From contig PMAK01000300.1 in assembly GCA_003153655.1 (NCBI GenBank), forward strand, positions 2,224 to 7,682: 5,459 nucleotides of DNA, read 5' to 3'. The notes under the pieces are model-generated. The model saw nothing but the letters and a program-made list of their open reading frames with translations. It was not told the origin of the DNA and made no database searches. The stretch is from Phycisphaerales bacterium (GTDB lineage Bacteria; Planctomycetota; Phycisphaerae; Tepidisphaerales; Tepidisphaeraceae). Each line of letters begins with the position of its first letter. Within the stretch, counting starts at the first letter, position 1. Shown here in pieces: positions 1 to 4,554 of the stretch. A program made the position numbers and the translations under genes.

Positions 1-32
1 CCGTCGTCCCCCCGGCCGCTTTGCGAGGCGAT

Positions 33-74
33 TGTTGCACGACGGCTGTTGCCCGACGACTGTCGCACGGCGGC
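33..74. repeat. Three imperfect 14-bp tandem repeats
   Basis: Three consecutive 14-bp units start at 33, 47 and 61: TGTTGCACGACGGC, TGTTGCCCGACGAC and TGTCGCACGGCGGC. They share TGTYGCMCGRCGRC. The period is not a multiple of three, and the array lies beyond the terminator of the neighbouring gene, so it is probably non-coding. No function can be assigned; the gene to the left is outside the window. Confidence 0.6.
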
Positions 75-85
75 TTTTATTACTC

Positions 86-122
86 AAAAAAAAGGGCCGC
101 CGAATTTTCATTCGGACGGCCC
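86..122 (-). terminator. Intrinsic terminator of the PEP-CTERM gene at 147-995
   Basis: Read on the minus strand, an arm of GGGCCGTCCGAA (122-111) pairs with TTCGGCGGCCC (104-94) with one internal defect, closing a short A-rich loop. The hairpin is followed at once by eight T residues (the A-run at 86-93 on the plus strand). It lies 24 nt past the stop codon at 147, the expected place for a rho-independent terminator. Confidence 0.92.
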
Positions 123-146
123 AAAGCATTCCTCCCGCTCAATCGA

Positions 147-995
147 TCATGCTCGACGCCGGCGAAGCATCAACCCTCCCGCGCCGATTCCAAGCAAACT
201 CAGTGAAGCCGGCTCCGGCACCGACGCGGGCTCAAAATCATACGTGCTCGTTCCGCCAGCCGTGCCGATCGTCACCGCATCCACATTCCCATCGAAGTTG
301 TCCGTAGGGCCGCCATATCCTACGAGAAGCTCTATGCCGCCAAGTCCTCCCGGAAACGGGCTGTCTTCAATCGTCGCACTTGGGAACTGCGTGAGGAACG
401 ACCCGAGCGAATCTACATCGCCGCTCCCGCCCGGGTTGGTCCCCAAAAACCCATCTGCGTCATACCACCCACCCTCCAGTGCATTCCATTGCTGCCACTG
501 AAGTGGGGCGGGCGCGCCTTGATCCGGCAATCCCGGATTTCCCGTAGCGGGCTGCTGATAGGGAGGCTCGAACGTAAGCCAGTCGTCCGCCGGACCTGAT
601 CCCGTCGTTGAAACGAAGACCTGCATATACGGGAATTGCTGCCCGTTGTTGACCGTGTCATACGTCGAGTAGCTCAGCGAGTTGATGCTCCCGAGTGGCG
701 TACCGTCAAAGTTCGTCGTCGAAATCTGCGCTGCCCCGTCGCCATGACCTGGCGCAGTCCCCAGCTCCGCACTGCCAATGCCCGCCGGCGGCGCTGCCGG
801 CCCTGTCACCATCTGCGTAATGGTCCCTGGAAATGTCGCCGCGTCTCCATTCGAATCGGTGGTCGCAAATGCCCAGCCATCCATATTCCCCGGACTGACG
901 ACCACCGTGGCGGCCCCCGCGAAGCTTGTCAGCCCCGTGATTACACTCAGGGCCGCGCTCGCGAGCAGATGACGAATCATTTTTGACGCTTTCAT
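147..995 (-). CDS. PEP-CTERM exported protein (first of two)
   Basis: This 282-residue protein is exported and anchored or sorted at the envelope; its specific role is unknown. Residues 1-28 form a Sec signal peptide (MKASKMIRHL start, hydrophobic core, likely cleavage after AGA). Residues 259-282 form a PEP-CTERM tail: VPEP at 259-262, a hydrophobic helix at about 264-276, then RRRR at 278-281. Exosortases are known to recognise such tails; none is encoded here. The middle is Gly/Pro/Asp-rich, has few charged Lys/Arg residues and no cysteine, and looks like a beta-rich surface domain. The stretch GGPTDNFDGNVDAVTIG (228-244) followed by TYDFEP (251-256) resembles the closing strands of a recurring exported beta-sandwich type, from memory only. 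The ATG at 995 is chosen over an in-frame start at 1112 because it has AAGGAG at 6 nt and directly begins the signal peptide. The upstream neighbour is another PEP-CTERM gene 163 nt away; a terminator follows. Confidence 0.9.
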   Translation of the reverse strand: MKASKMIRHLLASAALSVITGLTSFAGAATVVVSPGNMDGWAFATTDSNGDAATFPGTITQMVTGPAAPPAGIGSAELGTAPGHGDGAAQISTTNFDGTPLGSINSLSYSTYDTVNNGQQFPYMQVFVSTTGSGPADDWLTFEPPYQQPATGNPGLPDQGAPAPLQWQQWNALEGGWYDADGFLGTNPGGSGDVDSLGSFLTQFPSATIEDSPFPGGLGGIELLVGYGGPTDNFDGNVDAVTIGTAGGTSTYDFEPASVPEPASLSLLGIGAGGLMLRRRRA

Positions 996-1001
996 GTTAT
1001 T

Positions 1002-1007
1002 CTCCTT
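1002..1007 (-). promoter_or_regulatory. Ribosome binding site for the 995 start
   Basis: AAGGAG on the minus strand lies 6 nt before the ATG at 995. It fixes the start at the signal peptide rather than at the longer frame beginning at 1112, whose extra 39 residues are basic and unlike an export signal. Confidence 0.85.
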
Positions 1008-1061
1008 CAAGTTGCCGCTGCCAAATTTGAATTTGACACCAGATGGATAAATTGTGTTCAA

Positions 1062-1110
1062 GAGAGCCGGACCGTTGCGCCGGAACCGGCACATCCGCGG
1101 TCCGGCTCTC
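1062..1110 (-). other. Long perfect inverted repeat between the two PEP-CTERM genes
   Basis: Arms GAGAGCCGGACCG (1062-1074) and CGGTCCGGCTCTC (1098-1110) are perfectly complementary over 13 bp. The 23-nt loop holds a second small inverted repeat, GCCGG-AA-CCGGC (about 1079-1090). It lies 48 nt past the stop of the upstream gene (1159) and 66 nt before the next start codon. No U-tract follows in either direction, so it is not a standard intrinsic terminator. It may stabilise or process the transcript, act as a weak terminator or attenuator, or bind a protein as DNA. Confidence 0.7.
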
Positions 1111-1158
1111 ATTCGAATTTCTTACTTCGGTGACGAAACTGCCGCACGAATCGAGGCG

Positions 1159-2007
1159 TTATGCACGTCGTCGCCGACGCATCAGCGCAAACGCTCCAAT
1201 GCCTAGCAGGCTCAGACTCCCCGGCTCCGGCACACCGGTTTCCGTAACGAATGCACTGCCGCTAATGTCCGGCGACATCGTGTAAACGCCCGTGACAGTG
1301 AAATCGCTGTTTAGTCCGAATACAGAAGCCGTCTCGTCGATGCGCTGCTGATCCGAAATGTCCGGAGCCGAATAGGGATCAAAACCAAAATTGGCGATCG
1401 CCTGATCGTGTTCGTAAGCCGGCAAAGAATTTCCCGTGCCGCGCGACACAATCTCATCCACCGATTGCGTATTCGCGCCGCTGGTGATGTAGCTGTAATC
1501 CGCGATATCGCCCGCGCCTCCCGCTCCGTAAATGATGCCGACATAGTCGCTCGTGTAATCGAAGTCGCCCGTGGGGAATGACCATTGCAGAACATCGTTC
1601 GGATCGCTGCTGTCGCCCTGGAATCCCAATTGACTGATGCTGATCTTCTGGCCATTGCCCTTCACATCCAGCCCGAACGTCAGGCGATTGCCCTCTTCTC
1701 CGGAAAATGCCGGCGTATTCGGAGCCGCCACGCCCATCCACGATGGGAAGCCGGTTACCACCGCCTCCTCCCAATTGAATGATGCTCCGTTCGGCAGCGG
1801 GTTATATTGTGATGCTCCCATCCCTTCGCTCACGCCGCCGTTTTCAATGCCCAGCGTCGCATTGGTCACATAGCCAGGCCAAGAAGGCGACCCAAATGCG
1901 TTCGGCGCCAGCGATGGAATCACCGTCACCGTTACGTCCGCGTTCGCCCGACTCATCCCGACCAAACCGGCCAAAGCGGCCGCAGCCAAAATATTTACTT
2001 TTCGCAT
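1159..2007 (-). CDS. PEP-CTERM exported protein (second of two)
   Basis: This is a 282-residue exported surface protein of unknown specific role. Residues 1-23 are a signal peptide (MRKVNILAAA start, Ala/Leu/Gly core, likely cleavage after ANA). The tail has VPEP at 259-262, a hydrophobic segment SLSLLGIGAFALM at 264-276 and five arginines at 277-281 before a final Ala: a complete PEP-CTERM sorting signal. The body is acidic, rich in Asn, Ser, Gly and aromatic residues, and has no cysteine, as expected of an extracellular beta-rich domain. I recognise no catalytic motif. The ATG at 2007 is preferred over an in-frame start at 2031 because it begins the signal peptide and has GGGAGAG upstream at about 8 nt; the alternative would add only eight residues. 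The tail is nearly the same as that of the neighbouring protein, but the bodies do not look alike, so I infer shared sorting rather than a recent duplication. Confidence 0.88.
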   Translation of the reverse strand: MRKVNILAAAALAGLVGMSRANADVTVTVIPSLAPNAFGSPSWPGYVTNATLGIENGGVSEGMGASQYNPLPNGASFNWEEAVVTGFPSWMGVAAPNTPAFSGEEGNRLTFGLDVKGNGQKISISQLGFQGDSSDPNDVLQWSFPTGDFDYTSDYVGIIYGAGGAGDIADYSYITSGANTQSVDEIVSRGTGNSLPAYEHDQAIANFGFDPYSAPDISDQQRIDETASVFGLNSDFTVTGVYTMSPDISGSAFVTETGVPEPGSLSLLGIGAFALMRRRRRA

Positions 2008-2183
2008 TGTTAAAGCTCTCCCGGAGCGCAATTCAGGTTGGCTCCAATTCCCTCCGACAGTCGCGCGTCGGCCGCTTAATGATTAGATTGAATGACTCGT
2101 ATTGAACGTCACGATTCATCACCCGGAACACACGTCCCGCGCCGCTGATCCGCTCCGCGGCAATCGCCGCCCGCGGTTCTCCT
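2008..2183. other. 176-nt leader region of the PEP-CTERM gene at 1159-2007
   Basis: This gap lies between the small gene (stop at 2184) and the PEP-CTERM start at 2007. On the minus strand it has an AT-rich patch around 2075-2110 in which TTCAAT occurs twice, 14 bp apart, near TAATCATTAA. A promoter could sit here, but no clear -35/-10 pair can be assigned. Nearer the start, GGAGC and GCTCC can pair across the leader. No -24/-12 sigma-54 promoter was found by eye. Confidence 0.35.
2155..2176 (-). other. GC-rich hairpin just past the small gene
   Basis: CCGCGG at 2155-2160 and again at 2171-2176 is self-complementary and can form a 6-bp stem with a 10-nt loop. An alternative 5-bp stem GCGGC-AATC-GCCGC lies at 2157-2170. 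The structure begins 7 nt after the stop codon at 2184 and has no U-tract. It is probably a 3'-end or intercistronic hairpin; it could also be chance in GC-rich DNA. Confidence 0.35.
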
Positions 2184-2369
2184 TCACGCGGCCCTCCTTC
2201 GCTCACGCTTCGTTTCACCGCTGGCAAATGCCAGCCGCTGATACCCATCCGAATGCGGCGGATGACACATCTTCTTGATGTCCGTCCGAATCCGTCCCGC
2301 AATTGTTCGATTGCCGACGAGTTCCGCCGCTCCCAGCAAAGTCTCCAAAATGGCTTGTTGCTTGCTCAT
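2184..2369 (-). CDS. Small hypothetical protein, 61 residues
   Basis: I do not recognise this protein. The first half (MSKQQAILETLLGAAELVG, then NRTIAGRIRTDIKKM) reads as one or two amphipathic helices. The second half contains HPPH and ends in a basic stretch, KRERRRAA. There is no signal peptide, membrane segment or zinc motif beyond a single Cys near His residues. The main support is the start: AGGAG at 2376-2380 sits exactly 6 nt before the ATG at 2369, as good as any site in the window. It lies 95 nt downstream of the receiver-like gene in the same direction. The basic end could also be an accidental read-through, since other frames stay open nearby; a sequencing or natural frameshift cannot be excluded. 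It could be a small regulatory or nucleic-acid-binding protein, but this is a guess. Confidence 0.5.
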   Translation of the reverse strand: MSKQQAILETLLGAAELVGNRTIAGRIRTDIKKMCHPPHSDGYQRLAFASGETKRERRRAA

Positions 2370-2375
2370 GACTCT

Positions 2376-2380
2376 CTCCT
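2376..2380 (-). promoter_or_regulatory. Ribosome binding site for the 61-residue protein
   Basis: AGGAG, within the longer purine run AGGAGAGAG, lies 6 nt before the ATG at 2369. This site is the strongest argument that the small gene is translated and that its longer upstream frame (to 2429) is not used. Confidence 0.65.
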
Positions 2381-2430
2381 GAAAAATGTTTTCTCGATTG
2401 AATCGGACAAGGCACAAATCCAGTCTCACG

Positions 2431-2458
2431 GTCGGTGGCGAGGTCTCTCGCCTCCGAC
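2431..2458 (-). other. Strong hairpin at the end of the receiver-like gene
   Basis: GTCGG-T-GGCGAG (2431-2442) pairs with CTCGCC-T-CCGAC (2447-2458): 11 bp with one central mismatch and a 4-nt loop. It starts 6 nt after the stop codon (2465-2467). No T-run follows on the minus strand, so termination would be weak or factor-dependent. It may instead protect the 3' end or lower expression of the genes downstream. Confidence 0.6.
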
Positions 2459-2464
2459 TGTTTG

Positions 2465-2932
2465 CTAAGGCGGCGCGCGGGTCGGCTCCTCACGCAACGA
2501 AAATCCTTGGGATTCGATCCCGCAATCCCCGGCCGACGCCCGTGAATCCCCGCGCCGCCAGACCCGATCGATTACCTCGCACAGCCCCGGATCGCTCAAG
2601 GCGAACGCGGCAGCGCCCGCCTGGCGGACTAGCCGCTCATCCGCAACTGTCAGCCGGTCATCCACCAGGATGCACTGCACCCCGGCCCGCGATCGTCGCA
2701 CTCTTTCAAACAGTTCCCACGGCCGCATGTCGGGTACATCCAGATTCGTCAGCAGCCAGCGGAAATGCAGCACCTTCAGCAGCGCCAATGCTTCGCGCCC
2801 GCTGTCGGTGCAACTGAATGAATCAGAGCTAGGCGATCCGATCGCTGACGGCGTCAAGCCGACCAGCAACGCGATTGCATCCGGCGGGCTCGTTACCCTT
2901 TTCAAAGTCGGATGTTGGATCGATCGGGTCAT
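2465..2932 (-). CDS. Degenerate stand-alone receiver-like (pseudo-receiver) protein
   Basis: A 155-residue cytoplasmic protein with the pattern of a response-regulator receiver fold and no output domain. Strands read as AIALLVGLT (19-27), WLLTNL (59-64), VQCILV (85-90) and AAAFAL (107-112). Family-like segments are GREALALL (45-52) and LLTNLDVPDM (60-69), followed by WELFERVRR. In typical receivers the phosphorylated Asp lies four residues before the Pro of this segment; here that position is Asn63. The acidic pair after strand 1 is replaced by Gly-Leu, the Thr/Ser after strand 4 is Asp91, and the Lys after strand 5 is Ser/Asp in ALSDPG. Phosphorylation is thus not expected; the domain may act by protein contact. 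The last 28 residues look disordered. The ATG at 2932 has AGGTGG just upstream; a TTG at 3088 would add 52 Arg-rich, non-family residues and is rejected. The assignment rests on pattern recognition alone. Confidence 0.68.
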   Translation of the reverse strand: MTRSIQHPTLKRVTSPPDAIALLVGLTPSAIGSPSSDSFSCTDSGREALALLKVLHFRWLLTNLDVPDMRPWELFERVRRSRAGVQCILVDDRLTVADERLVRQAGAAAFALSDPGLCEVIDRVWRRGDSRASAGDCGIESQGFSLREEPTRAPP

Positions 2933-2935
2933 GCC

Positions 2936-2941
2936 CCACCT
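2936..2941 (-). promoter_or_regulatory. Ribosome binding site for the pseudo-receiver
   Basis: AGGTGG lies 3-4 nt before the ATG at 2932, slightly close but a good match. It supports this start over the upstream TTG at 3088. Confidence 0.55.
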
Positions 2942-3193
2942 AAAACGAAACCGATGCCAGTCCGCACAGCGGCGCAAATTCGATCGCAAACAACGTGTTT
3001 CAATGGAGTTGCGAAATGAGCCTCGCGAAGCCGAAAAATCCGCCCGCGGCCATTGTGGCTCACCGATTCTTCCCGTCACGTTCCCCAAGCAATGCCGAGA
3101 CGACCGGTTATGTTCCGAGCGACCATATTGGCCGCTTAGCGACCATTAGGGTCGCTTCATCCAAATGAGTACGTGACATTGAACGATGCGCAG
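2942..3193. other. Intergenic region between the activator terminator and the pseudo-receiver
   Basis: I see no credible gene in this stretch; the frames crossing it are Arg/Ser/Pro-rich and lack start signals. It holds the repeat cluster at 3098-3156. Nearer the gene, the minus strand reads TTGAAA (about -70 from the ATG), a possible -35 element, but no good -10 element stands at the right distance. AAACA-ACG-TGTTT (about 2988-3000) is a small inverted repeat next to it. Confidence 0.4.
3098..3156. repeat. Cluster of AGCGACC repeats, direct and inverted
   Basis: AGCGACCAT occurs at 3118-3126 and again at 3138-3146, exactly 20 bp apart. A partial copy (CGACC) lies at 3101-3105. The complementary GGTCGCT at 3150-3156 forms a 7-bp inverted repeat with the second copy (3138-3144), spacer ATTAG. 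Direct copies two helical turns apart plus an inverted copy suggest operator or activator sites on one DNA face. They lie about 165-235 nt before the pseudo-receiver start and beyond the activator's terminator. Confidence 0.5.
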
Positions 3194-3221
3194 AAAAAAA
3201 GCCGGCGCATTTCACGCCGGC
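3194..3221 (-). terminator. Intrinsic terminator of the sigma-54 activator gene
   Basis: On the minus strand GCCGGCG (3221-3215) pairs perfectly with CGCCGGC (3207-3201) around a 7-nt loop, and seven T residues follow directly (A-run at 3194-3200). It starts 32 nt past the stop codon at 3254. It separates the activator transcript from the genes further along this strand. Confidence 0.93.
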
Positions 3222-3253
3222 ATCAACGAGATAAAGGTTGTATGCCGAAAAGC

Positions 3254-4240
3254 TCAGTCCGCGTCGCGGCGCGAAACAGGAATGCCAAACTTGGCGATAT
3301 ATCGATTCAGCCGGCGCCGCTCAATCCCCAGCAACGTCGCCGCATACGTCCGCCGAAATCGGCTTCGCATCAGCGCTTCAATAATCTGCCGCCGAATCAT
3401 CTCATTCAGATTCAGATCCGAAACCGTGCGCCGCTGAATGGGCGCCCGAATCGGCGGCGGCAAGTCATCCACCCCAATCTCCTCCCCATCAGCCAGCACA
3501 TTCGCCTGCTCCAGGGCATTGAAAAGCTCCCGGACATTTCCCGGCCACGGATAATTCTCCAGCGCCGCCAGCGCCACATCGGACAGCGGCTTGATCTTTT
3601 CATCGTTATCCTCAGCCTGACGCGCCAGGAAATCCTCCGCCAGCTCCCGAATATCCTCGCGTCTCTCCCGAAGTGGCGGCAACTGAACCGTGATCACCTG
3701 CAGCCGAAACAGAAGATCCTGTCGAAACCGTCCGTCAGCCACCATCTTTCCCAGATCCCGGTGCGTTGCGCTGATGACCCGAATATTCACCGGATACGAT
3801 CGCGTCGCGCCCACCGGAACCACCCGCCGATCCTGAATCACCCGCAGCAACTTCGCCTGAAGCGGCGGAGCGAGCTCACCGATCTCATCCAGGAAAAGCG
3901 TCCCGCCATCCGCTGCCCGCACAAACCCAAGCGTGTCTCGAATCGCTCCCGTAAACGCCCCGCGCACGTGCCCAAACAACTGGCTCTCAAACAGCGTCTC
4001 CGAAAACGCCGTGCAATCCACCGGAACAAACGGCTTCTCCACCCGCGGCGAATGCCGGTGAATATATCGGGCCAGTATTTCCTTCCCGCTCCCCGTTTCC
4101 CCCAGCAGCATCACCGTCGAAGGCCTCTTCGCGGCGCGGACCGCCACCGCTTTCAGCCACACCATAGCCGTTGAATTCCCAACGAGCTCTTCCGCGTCAA
4201 TAGCGGCAATATCCCCGGTTTGTCTTCGCGTCCCTGTCAT
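3254..4240 (-). CDS. Sigma-54-dependent activator, AAA+ and Fis-type HTH only, no sensory domain
   Basis: This is a bacterial enhancer-binding protein that remodels sigma-54 RNA polymerase by ATP hydrolysis. From the ATG at 4240 it has 328 residues. About 20 residues precede the AAA+ domain. Walker A is GETGSGKE (47-54), the sigma-54-contacting loop GAFTGA (94-99), Walker B GTLFLDEI (113-120), the arginine-finger region [11 protein letters not shown] (170-180) and sensor [10 protein letters not shown] (232-239). A Fis-type helix-turn-helix ends the protein (about 278-320: [14 protein letters not shown]). The length and plan match PspF, which also lacks a regulatory domain. Three sites differ from PspF: the Asn64 'switch' position is Asp75 (VPVDC), and the Glu81 and Glu97 equivalents are Val and Arg. 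An in-frame GTG at 4255 is an alternative start adding five residues. The targets are unknown. It is divergent from nadK and followed by its own terminator. Confidence 0.93.
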   Translation of the reverse strand: MTGTRRQTGDIAAIDAEELVGNSTAMVWLKAVAVRAAKRPSTVMLLGETGSGKEILARYIHRHSPRVEKPFVPVDCTAFSETLFESQLFGHVRGAFTGAIRDTLGFVRAADGGTLFLDEIGELAPPLQAKLLRVIQDRRVVPVGATRSYPVNIRVISATHRDLGKMVADGRFRQDLLFRLQVITVQLPPLRERREDIRELAEDFLARQAEDNDEKIKPLSDVALAALENYPWPGNVRELFNALEQANVLADGEEIGVDDLPPPIRAPIQRRTVSDLNLNEMIRRQIIEALMRSRFRRTYAATLLGIERRRLNRYIAKFGIPVSRRDAD

Positions 4241-4242
4241 TG

Positions 4243-4258
4243 CTCCTAAGATCACCTT
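4243..4258 (-). promoter_or_regulatory. Two overlapping-range ribosome binding sites for the activator
   Basis: AAGGTGATC (4250-4258), a good match to the complement of the 16S rRNA tail, ends 9 nt before the ATG at 4240. A second element, AGGAG (4243-4247), is only 2 nt from that ATG and probably too close to use. The first element contains the alternative GTG start at 4255, which would then lack a good site of its own. This favours the ATG. Confidence 0.5.
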
Positions 4259-4296
4259 CGTTGAAATAGCCCTTGGTCAATAAGTTCAGCGCACGG

Positions 4297-4328
4297 AATA
4301 TACGCACAAAAACCACGCGCGTTTTCAA
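4297..4328 (-). promoter_or_regulatory. Possible sigma-70-type promoter of the activator
   Basis: On the minus strand TTGAAA (4328-4323) could be a -35 element and TATATT (4302-4297) a -10 element, each five of six matches to consensus. The spacer is 20 nt, longer than the usual 16-18, so this is tentative. Transcription would start near 4290 and give a leader of about 50 nt. The inverted repeat AAAAC-N7-GTTTT (4309-4325) sits between the two elements, where a repressor could act. Confidence 0.25.
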
Positions 4329-4554
4329 CAAAAAAGCGTACGGAAGGGCACCCTTTTTCTTGCCTAAAAATCGCCCACAGCCAAAATATCTATAGCTGTC
4401 CGTGCCGATTCGCACCTTAAGAAGTCCTTAAATCGAAATCAATCCAAAAACAAAAAAATCGACGCAAATCGGGAATAAATTTTCGTCAACACGGAAACCG
4501 CGTTTCTCCCGCCGATTTTTCTTGAGCCGGTGGGCCGGGTAGGATGCCATCCCA

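Larger units (their letters stand above)
4241..4554. other. AT-rich divergent intergenic region between the activator and nadK
   Basis: This 314-nt stretch carries no credible gene and is clearly richer in A and T than its surroundings. It must hold the promoters of both divergent genes. Small inverted repeats stand at 4309-4325 (AAAAC-N7-GTTTT), 4344-4355 (AAGGG-CA-CCCTT), 4418-4432 (TTAAG-N5-CTTAA), 4461-4487 (8 of 9 bp, 9-nt loop) and 4494-4506 (GAAAC-CGC-GTTTC). None matches an operator I can name, and no -24/-12 element is convincing. Confidence 0.6.

Noticed and set aside
49..501. Plus-strand open frame of 150 codons crossing the terminator and the PEP-CTERM tail
   Set aside because: It runs through the terminator hairpin and antisense to a gene with signal peptide and sorting tail; the product is Ser/Pro-rich low complexity.
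2033..2302. Minus-strand frame of 89 codons overlapping the small gene and the following leader
   Set aside because: It lacks a ribosome binding site and overlaps the better-supported 61-residue gene. A frameshifted continuation of that gene cannot be ruled out but has no positive support.
2944..2959. Possible sigma-54 promoter on the minus strand, TGGCAT followed by TCGT
   Set aside because: The -12 GC is GT and the -24 element is imperfect; transcription would start at or past the ribosome binding site of the pseudo-receiver.
2933..3088. N-terminal extension of the pseudo-receiver to a TTG at 3088
   Set aside because: The 52 extra residues are Arg/Ser/Trp-rich, precede the first receiver strand without any family similarity, and the ATG at 2932 has its own AGGTGG.
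3173..4174. Plus-strand open frame of 333 codons opposite the sigma-54 activator
   Set aside because: It is antisense to a gene with complete AAA+ motifs, and its product is a monotonous Arg/Pro/His/Gln-rich chain with no domain. It is a by-product of codon bias.
4346..4363. GGGCAC followed by CTTGCC on the plus strand as a sigma-54 promoter
   Set aside because: The distance between the GG and GC pairs is about 13 nt instead of 10, so it does not fit the -24/-12 pattern.
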